From NCBI RefSeq assembly GCF_012034175.1, contig NZ_JAATEJ010000002.1, positions 451,428 to 515,427 of the forward strand: a DNA stretch of 64,000 nt. The letters are read 5' to 3'. Position 1 is the first letter of the stretch; each line of letters opens with the position of its first letter. Below the pieces are notes generated by a model. That model had not been told where the DNA came from. It saw only the letters and a list, made by a program, of their open reading frames with translations, and did no database searches. Origin of the DNA: Actinacidiphila epipremni. Lineage in GTDB: Bacteria; Actinomycetota; Actinomycetes; Streptomycetales; Streptomycetaceae. A program made the translations under genes and the position numbers. Below, one piece after another: positions 42,728 through 52,637 of this stretch.

Positions 42728-44016
42728 TGAGCCGGCCCGGTACCTCCACCGCGTCCGGCCCCGCCTCCGGTACGTCCCGCCGCGGGCTGCTCGCCCTCGG
42801 CGGGGCGGCCCTGGCCGGCACGGCCGCGGTGGGCCTGGCCGGGTGCAGCGACGACGACAAGCCCGCCAAGGCCGCCGCACCGGCCGACCGGGTGCCCTTC
42901 TACGGCACCCACCAGGCCGGCATCGCCACGCCCGCACAGGACCGGCTGGCCTTCGCCACGTACGACCTGACGGTCAGCGGCACCGTGGCGGAGAACCGGG
43001 CCGCGCTGCGGCAGCTGCTCCAGCAGTGGACGGCCGCCGCCGCCGCGATGACGCAGGGGAAGACGGTGCCGGGCGACAACGACAACCCGGCCGCGCCGCC
43101 CGCCGACACCGGCGAGGCATACGGGCTGTCGCCGGCCAACCTCACCATCACCCTCGGGCTCGGCGGCTCGCTTTTCGACAAGCGGTTCGGCCTGGCCGGC
43201 AAGCGCCCCGCCGCGCTCGCCGACCTGCCCAAGCTGCCGCCGGAGAACCTCGACCCCGAGCGCAGCGGCGGCGACCTGGCCATCCAGGCGTGCGCCGACG
43301 ACCCGATCGTGGCCTTCCACGTCATCCGCAACCTGGCCCGTATCGGCCGCGGCACCGTCGTCATGCGCTGGTCGCAGCTGGGCTTCGGCAACGCCACCGG
43401 CAACGGCGGCGGCAAGGAGACCCCGCGCAACCTGATGGGCTTCAAGGACGGCACGCGCAACATCCCCGGCGACGACACCTCGCTGATGGACGGGCACGTG
43501 TGGGTCGGCGACGAGACCGACCAGCCGTGGATGCGCGGCGGCAGCTACCTCGTCGCCCGCCGGATCCGGATGCGCATCGAGGCATGGGACCGCGACTTCC
43601 TCCAGGACCAGGAGAACGTCTTCGGCCGCGCCAAGTACACCGGCGCGCCGCTGACCGGCGCCAAGGAGACCGACCAGCCCGACTTCGCCAAGAAGGCCGC
43701 CGGCGGCGACCCCGTCATCCCCGCCGACGCGCACATCCGGCTCGCCGCGCACGAGAACAACGGCGGGGTGCGCATCCTGCGCCGCGGCTACTCCTTCACC
43801 GACGGCATCGTGCCCGCGACCGGCGAGCTGGACGCGGGGCTGTTCTTCATCGCCTACCAGAAGGACCCGCGCACGCAGTTCATCGCGCTGCAGCGCAAGC
43901 TCGGGGCGCACGACGCGCTCAACGAGTACATCCAGCACGTCGGCTCGGGCCTGTTCGCGTGCCCGCCGGGCGCCAGGGCCGCCGGGACGGGCTGGGCGCA
44001 GGAGCTGCTGGCGTAA
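42727..44016 (+). CDS. efeB: EfeB DyP-type peroxidase, Tat-exported
   Basis: 429 residues. Twin-arginine signal TSRRGLLALGGAALAG, then LAGC, which could also be a lipobox. The DyP fold shows LMGFKDGTRN (GxxDG motif with catalytic Asp), QPWMRGGSYLVARRIRM, the distal Arg/proximal His region IRLAAHENNGGVRILRRGYSF and GLFFIAYQKDPRTQFIALQRKL. It carries heme and is thought to oxidise Fe2+ to Fe3+ for EfeU. Start overlaps efeO by 1 nt. Final gene of the operon. Confidence 0.96.
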   Translation: MSRPGTSTASGPASGTSRRGLLALGGAALAGTAAVGLAGCSDDDKPAKAAAPADRVPFYGTHQAGIATPAQDRLAFATYDLTVSGTVAENRAALRQLLQQWTAAAAAMTQGKTVPGDNDNPAAPPADTGEAYGLSPANLTITLGLGGSLFDKRFGLAGKRPAALADLPKLPPENLDPERSGGDLAIQACADDPIVAFHVIRNLARIGRGTVVMRWSQLGFGNATGNGGGKETPRNLMGFKDGTRNIPGDDTSLMDGHVWVGDETDQPWMRGGSYLVARRIRMRIEAWDRDFLQDQENVFGRAKYTGAPLTGAKETDQPDFAKKAAGGDPVIPADAHIRLAAHENNGGVRILRRGYSFTDGIVPATGELDAGLFFIAYQKDPRTQFIALQRKLGAHDALNEYIQHVGSGLFACPPGARAAGTGWAQELLA

Positions 44017-44070
44017 GCCCGGCGGGCAGGCCCGCGCGGACGCCGTAGGGTGCGGAGGGTGATCGTCGGG

Positions 44071-44916
44071 ATGGTGGCCGCGCTGGGCGCGGCCGTGTGC
44101 TTCGGGGTGGCCTCCGTGCTCCAGGCCAAGGGGGCGCGGGCCGCCGAGCCCGGCAGCGGCTCCGGCGTCGACACCCGGCTGCTGGCCCGGGCGCTCGCCC
44201 AGCGCGTCTACCTCGCCGGGCTCGCCCTGGACGCCGCCGGTTTCGGCTGCGAGCTGGTCGCGCTGCGCAGGATGCCGATCTACGCGGTCGGCGCCGCGCT
44301 CGCCGCGAGCCTGGCGGTGACCGCCGTCGCGGCGGCCCGGCTGCTGGGCGCGGCGCTGGACCGTACCGAATGGGCCGCCGTGGGCACCGTCTGCGGCGGC
44401 CTGGCGCTGCTCGGGCTCGCCGCCGGGGGCGAGGGGCACGGGCACGGCGGGGCCGGGCTGCGCTGGGGCACGCTCGCCGCGGCCGGCGGGGTGCTGCTGG
44501 TCGGGGCGGTCGCCGGGCGGCTGCCGGGGCGGGCCAGGGCGGCGGGCCTGGGGCTCGGGGCGGGGCTCGGCTTCGGCGTCGTCGAGGTCGCGGTGCGGCT
44601 CGTGGACGGCGTGGCGAGCCCGGCGCTCTACGCCCTGCTGCTCGGCGGCGGGGCCGCCTTCCTGCTGCTGACCTCCGCGCTGAGCCGCGGCAGCGTCACG
44701 ACGGCGACCGCCGCGATGGTGGTGGGCGAGACGGTCGGGCCCGCGCTGGTGGGGGTGCTGGCGCTGGGCGACCGCACGCGCGCCGGGTGGGCGCCGGTGG
44801 CGGTCGCCGGGTTCGCGCTGGCGGTGCTGGGGGCGCTGGTGCTGGCGCGCTTCGGGGAGGGCGGGGCGGTGGAGGCCGGGCCCGTACCGGCGCGGGAGCC
44901 GGTGCGCACGCCGTGA
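44071..44916 (+). CDS. DMT-like multi-pass membrane protein
   Basis: About 281 residues and nine or ten short helices rich in Ala, Gly, Leu. It begins VAALGAAVCFGVASVLQAKGAR, which recalls EamA/DMT-type transporters, followed by MPIYAVGAALAASLAVTAVAA and TAAMVVGETVGPALVGVLALGD. Cargo is unknown. GGAGGG (44054-44059) is well placed for ATG 44071; GTG 44050 and GTG 44059 are possible earlier starts. It lies 54 bp after efeB on the same strand, but nothing ties it to iron uptake. It is convergent with the AhpD gene. Confidence 0.78.
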   Translation: MVAALGAAVCFGVASVLQAKGARAAEPGSGSGVDTRLLARALAQRVYLAGLALDAAGFGCELVALRRMPIYAVGAALAASLAVTAVAAARLLGAALDRTEWAAVGTVCGGLALLGLAAGGEGHGHGGAGLRWGTLAAAGGVLLVGAVAGRLPGRARAAGLGLGAGLGFGVVEVAVRLVDGVASPALYALLLGGGAAFLLLTSALSRGSVTTATAAMVVGETVGPALVGVLALGDRTRAGWAPVAVAGFALAVLGALVLARFGEGGAVEAGPVPAREPVRTP

Positions 44917-44951
44917 GGCTTCCCGGTTTCCCGGCCGCGGCGCCGTGCGCG

Positions 44952-45434
44952 TCAGGCGTACGCGGCCGGGGACAGGCGGCAGGTGACGCCGATGCGGTTC
45001 CAGGCGTTCATCGCGACGCACATGGCGATGAGCCGCGGCAGCTCGTCCTCGTCGAAGAGCTTGGCCGCCTCGTCGTAGACGTCGTCGGCGACGCCGTGCG
45101 GGCCGAGCTGCGTGACGGCCTCGGCCAGCGCCAGCGCGGCACGCTCCCGGGCGGTGAAGAAGGGCGTCTCGCGCCACACCGTGACGCCGATGAGCTTCTG
45201 CTGCGACACGCCCTCCTCCAGGGCGGCGTGGCTGTGCTTGTCGACGCAGTAGGCGCAGCCGTTGAGCTGCGAGGTGCGCACCCGCACCAGCTCGCGCACC
45301 ACCGGGTCCAGGCCCTTGGCCGCGGCCTTGTCGAGGGCGAACATCGCCTGGTAGAAGTCCGGCGCCTTGTCCTTGAGGTCGATACGGCGGACGGGGGCGG
45401 GGACGGTCGGAGCGGTTTCGTGGTTCGTGGTCAT
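44952..45434 (-). CDS. AhpD-like alkylhydroperoxidase (carboxymuconolactone decarboxylase family)
   Basis: 160 residues. The redox motif is TSQLNGCAYCVDKHSHAA (CxxC with the following His, about 67-75 of the protein), typical of AhpD-type peroxidase relatives. Also present: RRIDLKDKAPDFYQAMFALD at the start and ELPRLIAMCVAMNAWNRIG at the end. It probably reduces peroxides with thiol cofactors in the cytoplasm. ATG 45434 lies within the palindrome shared with the divergent MocR gene (50-bp gap), which suggests control by MocR. Confidence 0.92.
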   Translation of the reverse strand: MTTNHETAPTVPAPVRRIDLKDKAPDFYQAMFALDKAAAKGLDPVVRELVRVRTSQLNGCAYCVDKHSHAALEEGVSQQKLIGVTVWRETPFFTARERAALALAEAVTQLGPHGVADDVYDEAAKLFDEDELPRLIAMCVAMNAWNRIGVTCRLSPAAYA

Positions 45435-45448
45435 ACGGCCACCGTATG
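45432..45448. promoter_or_regulatory. Palindrome CATACGG-CCA-CCGTATG between AhpD and MocR genes
   Basis: Perfect 7-bp arms with a 3-bp spacer, covering the AhpD start codon in a 49-bp divergent gap. Likely a binding site for the MocR regulator. Confidence 0.6.
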
Positions 45449-45483
45449 CGGGAAGTGGCCTGGCTCCGTGGTCCACTAGGCGT

Positions 45484-47106
45484 ATGAACGAATGGGCCAA
45501 TCCGCGGCGCGGCGGCGGCGACTACGACCTGCTGCTGGACCTCGCCGGCCAGCGCAGCCGGGCCGGCCTGGAGGAGGCGCTGCGCACCGCCGTACGCGAC
45601 GGGCGGCTCGCGCCGGGCACCCGGCTGCCCTCCAGCAGGGTGCTGGCGCGGGACCTGGGGCTGGCCCGCAACACCGTGGCCGACGCGTACGGGCAGCTCG
45701 TCGCGGAGGGCTGGCTCACCGCGCGGCAGGGCTCGGGCACGACGGTGGCACCCCGGCCGGCGGAGGGCGCCGGCGCCTCGGTACGGGGGCCGGCGTCCGG
45801 GCCAGGGCCCGTACGGGGGCCGGCGTCCGTGCCAGGGCCCGTACGGGGGCCGGCTCCGGTGCGCGGGGCTGCGTCCGGGCCGGGGGCGGCCGATGTGCGC
45901 GGGTCCGTACCCGGGGCGGCCTCCGTGCCAGGGTACGGTGCGCGGGGGGCCGTGCCGCCCGCCGGTGAGGCGCCCCGCAGCGGGCCCGCCGAGCTCGCGC
46001 CGTACGAGACCGCGCTGCCGTACGCGCTGTGGCCCGGCTCGCCCGACCTCGGCTCCTTCCCGCGCACCGGCTGGCTGCGGGCCGCCCGCCGGGCGCTGAC
46101 CGCCGCGCCCAACGACGCCTTCGGGTACACCGACCCGCGCGGTCGCCCCGAGCTGCGCACCGCGCTCGCCGGCTACCTGGCCCGGGTCCGCGGGGTGCGC
46201 ACCGACCCCGGGAACCTGGTGATCTGCACCGGCTACACCCAGGCGGTGGGCCTGCTGGCCCGGGTGCTGTACGCGCGGGGCGCCCGCCGGGCGGCGGTGG
46301 AGGAGGTGGGGCTGCCGGACATCCCGACGGTGCTGCGGGCCGCCGGGCTCGACCCGGTGCCGCTGCCCGTCGACGCCGACGGCGCCCGGGTCGAGGCGCT
46401 GGACGCCGGGACGCCCGCCGTGGTGCTCACGCCCGCGCACCAGTTCCCGCTCGGCGTGCGCCTGTCGCCCGCCCGCCGTACCGCCGTCGTGGCGTGGGCG
46501 CGCTCGACCGGCGGGCTGGTCGTCGAGGACGACTACGACGGGGAGTTCCGCTACGACCGGCAGCCCGTCGCCGCGCTCCAGGCGCTCGCGCCCGACCATG
46601 TCGTCTACGCCGGCACCGCGAGCAAGAGCCTGGCGCCCGCGCTGCGCCTGGCGTGGCTGGCGGTGCCGCCGCACCTGCTGGCGGCGGTGGTCCGGGAGAA
46701 GCGGCTGGCCGACCACCAGTCGGCGGTGCTGGACCAGTTGACGCTCGCGGAGTTCATCGGCTCGGGCGCGTACGACCGGCACGTACGGCGGATGCGGCTG
46801 CGCTACCGGGCGCGGCGCGACCGCGTCGTGCGGGTGCTGGCCGAACGCGCCCCGGGGGTGCGGGTGTCGGGCATCGCGGCGGGCCTGCACGCGCTCGCCG
46901 AGCTGCCGGCGTCGGCCGGCCCGGTGGACGCGGTCGTGGCCCGCGCGCACCGGCTGGGGCTCTCGGTGCCTTCGCTCGCCGTGTTCGGCCGGGCCGTATC
47001 GCATCCGCCGGCCCTGGTCGTCGGCTACGCCCGGCCGCCGGACCACGCCTTCGCGCAGGCGCTCGACCTGCTGTGCCGGGCGCTGGACGCCGGCGGCGGG
47101 GGCTGA
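45484..47106 (+). CDS. MocR/PdxR family regulator (GntR domain fused to aminotransferase fold)
   Basis: 540 residues. Winged-helix GntR domain at about 13-85 (LEEALRTAVRDGRLAPGTRLPSSRVLARDLGLARNTVADAY). A long Pro/Gly/Val linker (about 97-160) has VRGPAS-GPGP repeats. The class I aminotransferase-like domain follows (FGYTDPRGRPELRTALAGYL, EVGLPDIPTVLRAAG, VVEDDYDGEFRYDR, PLP Lys in YAGTASKSLAPALRLAW). Such regulators use PLP as a cofactor. It is divergent from an AhpD-like gene. ATG 45484 is chosen as the frame continues upstream only through the AhpD gene. Confidence 0.94.
   Translation: MNEWANPRRGGGDYDLLLDLAGQRSRAGLEEALRTAVRDGRLAPGTRLPSSRVLARDLGLARNTVADAYGQLVAEGWLTARQGSGTTVAPRPAEGAGASVRGPASGPGPVRGPASVPGPVRGPAPVRGAASGPGAADVRGSVPGAASVPGYGARGAVPPAGEAPRSGPAELAPYETALPYALWPGSPDLGSFPRTGWLRAARRALTAAPNDAFGYTDPRGRPELRTALAGYLARVRGVRTDPGNLVICTGYTQAVGLLARVLYARGARRAAVEEVGLPDIPTVLRAAGLDPVPLPVDADGARVEALDAGTPAVVLTPAHQFPLGVRLSPARRTAVVAWARSTGGLVVEDDYDGEFRYDRQPVAALQALAPDHVVYAGTASKSLAPALRLAWLAVPPHLLAAVVREKRLADHQSAVLDQLTLAEFIGSGAYDRHVRRMRLRYRARRDRVVRVLAERAPGVRVSGIAAGLHALAELPASAGPVDAVVARAHRLGLSVPSLAVFGRAVSHPPALVVGYARPPDHAFAQALDLLCRALDAGGGG
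45781..45860 (+). repeat. 30-bp tandem repeats in the MocR linker
   Basis: Two 30-bp units (45781-45810 and 45811-45840) differ at one base (CGTCCGGG versus CGTCCGTG); a partial third unit begins at 45841. They code for VRGPASxPGP in the linker between the two domains. Confidence 0.92.
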
Positions 47107-47122
47107 CCGGGACCGGGGCGGA

Positions 47123-48907
47123 TCAGGGCGCGGAGTCCTTCACGTTGGGCGAGATGGCGTAGGCGTGGGTCGGGGACGTGGAGTGCGGCGGGTTGTCCTT
47201 GGTCGTGACATGGCCGTTGGCGTCGACGCCTATCACGTCGTCGTACTTGCTGACCTTCGCGCACGAGCCCTTGTCGCTGCCGTTCTGGTAGTTCGAGCCG
47301 TCCAGGGCGGTCTTGCGCTGGCTGTCGGAGGCGTCGACCTTCGCGCCGGGGAAGGTCGTGCCGGTCGTCCAGTCCGAGCCGACGGTCAGGACGACGCCGG
47401 TCGCGTCGGCGGTCTGCTTGACGTCCGCGGCGGGTATGCCGAGCGCCTTCGCGACGGCCTGGGCCTGCGGCTGCCCGCCGGCCGGGTAGGTCAGCGAGGT
47501 GGTGGGCGTCGCGGCGCCGGTGACGGCGGTGGCGAGCTTGAAGCCGCGGGCCTTGAGCTCGGTCACGACGTCGGAGGCGCGGCCGGGCACGAGGGCGCCG
47601 TCCTTGGCGGCCCCGTTGCGCACCTGCACGGCGACCGTGCCGGGCGCGACGGTGGGCGCGGCGGAGGCGGTGGCCGTGGCGCCCGCGGTGGTCTTGGCGC
47701 CGCTCGCGGTGGTGAGCGACTGGTCGTCGGCGATCGTCTTGAACAGCGCAGAGGCGCCGGGCTGCACCAGGTGCGTCTCGTAGACGCCGTTGACCTTGGT
47801 GTCGGCGGTCTGGAGGGTGGCGAAGGTCACCCGGTTGGTGGGGACCTTGTTCAGGTCCTCGCCGAGGCCGATGAGCTTGGTGATGGAGTCGAGGGAGTTG
47901 TCGACGGTGAGCGCCTTGGTCGCGGCGTTCGCGAGCTTCCACATCTTGCTGGGGCTGCTCAGCGTCCCGTCGTCCTTGAGCTTGTTGAGCAGCGCGGTGA
48001 GGAAGACGTGCTGGCCCTCGGTTCGCCCGCGGCTGTCGCTGGAGTCGCCGAAGCCGTGCCGGGTGCGCAGGAACTCCAGGGCCGCGTCGCCCTGGAGGGT
48101 GTGCTTGCCGGCCTTGAGCTTGAGGTGGCTGTACGGGTCGTAGACGTCGGCGTCCACGCACACCTGGACGCCGCCGACGGCGTTGGACATGTCCACCACG
48201 CCGGAGAAGTCGACCTTCATGAAGTGGTCGATGGGTATGCCGGTCAGTTCGTGGACGGCGACGACGCTGCATCCCGGGCCGCCGGCGAGGGCGGCGTTGA
48301 TCATCGTGTTGTGCTGCGGGCCCATGCTCTGGTGGCCGTCGTCGTGGCAGCCGCTCCAGTCGGCGCGCAGGTCGCGCGGCACGCTCATGACGGTGGCGTT
48401 GGTGCGGTCGGCGGATATGTGCACGACCATCTCCACGTCCGCGCGCTCCCCGCCGGCGGTCTTGCACGCGCCGCCGAGCTTGCAGTCCTTGGCGTTGGTG
48501 CGGCCGTCGGAGCCTATGACCAGGATGTTGATGGGGGTGCGGCCGAAGGCGTCCGCCTTCTCGTGGCCGGCGCCGTCCTTGCCGTTGGCGGACAGGTCGT
48601 CGGACTGGATGTTGCTGTTGAGCTTCCAGTACGCGTAGCCGGCCGCGCCGCCGGTGGCGAGGACGAGGAAGCCGACGACCAGGCCGGTGATCTTCAGGGC
48701 CCGCCGGCCGCGCTTCCTGCCGCCGCGGGCCGCCTTGCGCGCGGCGGCGCGACCGCCGGGCGGGCGCTCGTCGGCGGGGGCGCCGCCGGGGGTGCCGGGT
48801 GCGCCGCCGGAGCTGCCGCCGGGGGCGGCGGCGGGGCGGGAGCCGTGCGCGCCGGCGCGGCGGCGCCCGGTGCCGTGGCCCCGGTGACCGTGGGAGGGCT
48901 CGCTCAT
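47123..48907 (-). CDS. LytR-CpsA-Psr (LCP) family protein with LytR_C domain
   Basis: 594 residues. A Gly/Pro/Arg-rich cytoplasmic N-terminus (about 1-70) is followed by one membrane helix (LKITGLVVGFLVLATGGAAGYAYW). The LCP catalytic domain is at about 120-320: PINILVIGSDGRTNA, GERADVEMVVHISADR, VMSVPRDLRADW, INAALAGGPGCSVVAVHELTG, FLRTRHGFGDSSDSRGRTEGQHVFLTALL. A C-terminal LytR_C domain has VAVQVRNGAAKDGALVPGRAS. LCP enzymes attach lipid-linked glycopolymers to the cell wall. Partner polymer unknown. It is convergent with the MocR gene, with 16 bp between the stops. Confidence 0.95.
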   Translation of the reverse strand: MSEPSHGHRGHGTGRRRAGAHGSRPAAAPGGSSGGAPGTPGGAPADERPPGGRAAARKAARGGRKRGRRALKITGLVVGFLVLATGGAAGYAYWKLNSNIQSDDLSANGKDGAGHEKADAFGRTPINILVIGSDGRTNAKDCKLGGACKTAGGERADVEMVVHISADRTNATVMSVPRDLRADWSGCHDDGHQSMGPQHNTMINAALAGGPGCSVVAVHELTGIPIDHFMKVDFSGVVDMSNAVGGVQVCVDADVYDPYSHLKLKAGKHTLQGDAALEFLRTRHGFGDSSDSRGRTEGQHVFLTALLNKLKDDGTLSSPSKMWKLANAATKALTVDNSLDSITKLIGLGEDLNKVPTNRVTFATLQTADTKVNGVYETHLVQPGASALFKTIADDQSLTTASGAKTTAGATATASAAPTVAPGTVAVQVRNGAAKDGALVPGRASDVVTELKARGFKLATAVTGAATPTTSLTYPAGGQPQAQAVAKALGIPAADVKQTADATGVVLTVGSDWTTGTTFPGAKVDASDSQRKTALDGSNYQNGSDKGSCAKVSKYDDVIGVDANGHVTTKDNPPHSTSPTHAYAISPNVKDSAP

Positions 48908-49023
48908 GCTCGTATCCCCTGCGACGTCGGACCCAGGCGGACTGGGGCGGCCTGGTCGGCCGACATCTAGGACCGTTCAAACGCCTCTTTGGTTGCATTC
49001 CGCTTACGATTGCGGCGTGCGAC

Positions 49024-49054
49024 GGCCCCGTCGCTGGACGTCAGCGACGGGGCC
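49024..49054. terminator. Hairpin terminator after mdh
   Basis: GGCCCCGTCGCT (49024-49035) pairs with AGCGACGGGGCC (49043-49054), 7-nt loop, 58 bp after the mdh stop on the minus strand. Confidence 0.8.
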
Positions 49055-49112
49055 GGTCGGACAACTCCGGGCGGCGGAGGCCCGGTTGGCTCGGATCCGG
49101 GTCGGGTCAGGC

Positions 49113-50285
<1,173 letters not shown>

Positions 50286-50300
50286 TCACCGTGGCGCGGC

Positions 50301-51101
50301 TCAGCCGATGCAGATGCCGAGGACGATCAGGCCCAGGCACAGGCCGGTGTGGGTGGGGGTGGGCGTCGGGGCCGGGGTGGACGGCGGGGGCGCGGGGGCG
50401 GAGGTCGCGGGGGCCGAGGACGCGGGCGGCGGCGCGGCCCCGCTGGACGGGGGCGGTGGCTGCGGCGTCGACGCGGCCGGGGGCGGTGTCGTGGTCGTCG
50501 TGCCGGGGGTGGGGGTGGTGGTCAGGGCCGGCGGGGTGGAGGCCGCGGGGGCGGGGTCCTGGGAGGGGTGGGTGCCGGTGGCGGGGCCCGGCGGGGCGTG
50601 CGGGGCGGTCGCCGTGGCCGTGTCGGGCGGGGTGGGGGCCGCGCCGCGGTCGGGGGCGCGCGTGCTGCCGGGGCCGGCCATGAGGACGACGGCGAGCAGC
50701 GCGGCGACCGCGCACACGCCGGCCGCCGCGAGCAGGACCGCGCGGCGGCGGGCGGAGGGCATGCCTTCCGCGGAGGTCAGCGGGTCCAGCGGGTCGGGGT
50801 CGGGCAGCGGCTTGCCCCGGCCGCGCTCGCCGGTGCCCTTCGACGCCTTCTCGGCGAGCTTCCACAGCGCCCCGACCCGGTCGTAGTCCGCGCCGCTGGC
50901 CTGCGCCAGCACCTCCACCGCGGCGAGCGGCGGCAGCGTGTCCGCCGCGAGGTGGCCCGCCCAGGCCTGCGCGGACTGCGCGGTCCGCGCGGCGAGCGCG
51001 GGCACCGTCAGGCCGCTGCGGTCCTTCATCCGCCGCAGCTGCGTCGCGAGCCGCCGCATGTCCACAGGAATGTGGTCCGCCAGCGGCTCCCACTGCCCCA
51101 T
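50301..51101 (-). CDS. Helix-turn-helix protein with one membrane helix and Pro/Thr-rich tail
   Basis: 266 residues. The N-terminal XRE-like HTH is at about 12-75 (VDMRRLATQLRRMKDRSGLTVPALAARTAQS, then LPPLAAVEVLAQASGADYDRV). One membrane helix lies around 123-146 (AVLLAAAGVCAVAALLAVVLMAG). A ~95-residue Pro/Thr/Ala extracellular tail ends in the short hydrophobic GLCLGLIVLGICIG. The layout is like RodZ/HTH-membrane proteins of streptomycetes, probably linking envelope and DNA or cytoplasmic partners. Ribosome site GAAGGGTG before ATG 51101. A 25-bp palindrome lies upstream. Confidence 0.85.
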   Translation of the reverse strand: MGQWEPLADHIPVDMRRLATQLRRMKDRSGLTVPALAARTAQSAQAWAGHLAADTLPPLAAVEVLAQASGADYDRVGALWKLAEKASKGTGERGRGKPLPDPDPLDPLTSAEGMPSARRRAVLLAAAGVCAVAALLAVVLMAGPGSTRAPDRGAAPTPPDTATATAPHAPPGPATGTHPSQDPAPAASTPPALTTTPTPGTTTTTPPPAASTPQPPPPSSGAAPPPASSAPATSAPAPPPSTPAPTPTPTHTGLCLGLIVLGICIG

Positions 51102-51144
51102 GGCCGCACCCTTCGTATCCCGTCGAATACCGAGGGCAACGATA

Positions 51145-51169
51145 GAACATCCGTGCCGCACGGATGTTC
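51145..51169. promoter_or_regulatory. 25-bp perfect palindrome upstream of the HTH membrane gene
   Basis: Arms GAACATCCGTGC (51145-51156) and GCACGGATGTTC (51158-51169) around one central base. It lies 44 bp before the start of the HTH gene. Its length and symmetry suit an operator or a transcript hairpin; no T tract of note follows on the minus strand. Confidence 0.7.
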
Positions 51170-51229
51170 ATTCCGCCCAACCTCCGGCATATGTCCGGCG
51201 GTTGTGCTAAGCGCCGGCCAACGGCCGTC

Positions 51230-51628
51230 CTAGCGGACGGAGAAGTGGATGATGTCCTCCAGGAACGGGATGCGGATCACCGGGTCCGGCTGGGCCATGA
51301 GGGCCAGCAGGACGATAGCGACGCCGAGCACCGCGTAGGTGAAGACGTCGGTGAAGCGGCTGCGTACCGCGAGCATGCCCACGGACGTCACCGTCCAGCG
51401 CAGCACCCCGCCGAGCAGCATCGCGGCGCCGAGCACGATCGCGCCGGCGCGGAAGGCACCGGTCGCCACCGTGACCAGGCCGGCGACCGCCCCGACGATG
51501 ACCACGATGATCGGCCACTGGCGGGCCGGCGCCGGGGCGTCGCCCGGCGCGGCCCGGCCGCCGCCCTCCGGGCGGGCGGTGGAGGTCGTGACGGTGGGCC
51601 GGCCGCCGGGGCCGAGGTCAGACGACAC
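51230..51628 (-). CDS. DUF3017 membrane protein
   Basis: 132 residues. After a ~35-residue polar lead come three hydrophobic helices: [21 protein letters not shown], then [19 protein letters not shown] and [21 protein letters not shown], ending [13 protein letters not shown] recognise the DUF3017 pattern, usually found right after folD in Streptomyces. Function unknown. GTG 51628 lies inside the folD 3' end (11-bp overlap), so they are coupled. Confidence 0.88.
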   Translation of the reverse strand: MSSDLGPGGRPTVTTSTARPEGGGRAAPGDAPAPARQWPIIVVIVGAVAGLVTVATGAFRAGAIVLGAAMLLGGVLRWTVTSVGMLAVRSRFTDVFTYAVLGVAIVLLALMAQPDPVIRIPFLEDIIHFSVR

Positions 51629-52493
51629 TGTCCGCCGCCCGCACCGCCGCGCGCTCGGCCGCCTCCACGACGTTCTGCAGCAGCAGCGCGCGGGTCATCG
51701 GGCCGACACCGCCCGGGTTCGGCGACAGCCACGCGGCGACCTCGGCGACCGCCGGGTGGACGTCACCGACGATCTTGCCGGCCTCGTCCCGGCTGACGCC
51801 GACGTCCAGCACCGCCGCGCCCGGCTTGACGTCCTCGGGCTTGACGATGTGCGGCACGCCCGCCGCGGCCACCACGATGTCGGCCTGCCGCAGCTGCGCC
51901 GCCAGGTCGCGGGTGCCGGTGTGGCACAGCGTCACCGTGGCGTTCTCGGACTTGCGGGTGAGCAGCAGCCCGATGGAGCGCCCCACCGTGATGCCGCGCC
52001 CGACGACGACCACATGCGCGCCGTCGATGGTCACGCCGTGCCGGCGCAGCAGCTCCACGATGCCGTTGGGCGTGCACGGCAGCGGCGCGGGCACGCCGAG
52101 GACGAGCCGGCCCAGGTTCGTCGGGTGCAGCCCGTCGGCGTCCTTGGCCGGGTCCATCAGCTCCAGCACCCGGTTGGTGTCGATGCCCCTGGGCAGCGGG
52201 AGCTGCACGATGTAGCCGGTGCAGGCCGGGTCCTCGTTGAGCTCGCGGACGACCGCCTCGATCTCCTGCTGGCCGGCGGTGCCGGGCAGTTCGCGCTGGA
52301 TCGAGCCGATCCCGACCTGCGCGCAGTCGCGGTGCTTGCCGGCGACGTACCACTTGCTGCCGGGGTCGTCGCCGACCAGCACGGTGCCGAGGCCGGGCGC
52401 GACGCCGCGGGCCTTGAGCGCCTGGACGCGCTCGGTCAGTTCGGACTTGATCGCGGCGGCGGTGGCCTTGCCATCGAGAATCTGGGCGCTCAT
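51618..52493 (-). CDS. folD: Methylenetetrahydrofolate dehydrogenase/cyclohydrolase
   Basis: 291 residues. Active-site block [15 protein letters not shown] (about 48-62, the Lys/Tyr pair), then [44 protein letters not shown] (NADP motif) and the end [18 protein letters not shown]. It makes 10-formyl-THF from 5,10-methylene-THF for purine and formyl-Met synthesis. ATG 52493. Operon with DUF3017. It lies near purN and purH, which use its product. Confidence 0.97.
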   Translation of the reverse strand: MSAQILDGKATAAAIKSELTERVQALKARGVAPGLGTVLVGDDPGSKWYVAGKHRDCAQVGIGSIQRELPGTAGQQEIEAVVRELNEDPACTGYIVQLPLPRGIDTNRVLELMDPAKDADGLHPTNLGRLVLGVPAPLPCTPNGIVELLRRHGVTIDGAHVVVVGRGITVGRSIGLLLTRKSENATVTLCHTGTRDLAAQLRQADIVVAAAGVPHIVKPEDVKPGAAVLDVGVSRDEAGKIVGDVHPAVAEVAAWLSPNPGGVGPMTRALLLQNVVEAAERAAVRAADSVV

Positions 52494-52637
52494 GCCCCCC
52501 ATTCTCAACGATGCCGGGTGCGCGGTACCAATCCGTACGCTTCCTGTGCCCCGTTGGGCCTTGCGCGCCGGTGTCGCCTGGCCGGACGATGTGGCGGTTC
52601 GTTGCCGTCCGTCCCCGCTCGTGAAGGAAACACGCAC

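Noticed and set aside
44952..45434. AhpD-like gene as part of the efeUOB iron operon
   Set aside because: It is on the opposite strand and shares a promoter with MocR instead.
42628..47046. A 1472-codon open frame on the minus strand
   Set aside because: It lies antisense to efeO, efeB, the DMT-like gene and MocR, all with clear homology. Its translation is Arg/Gly/Val-rich low complexity, a high-GC shadow.
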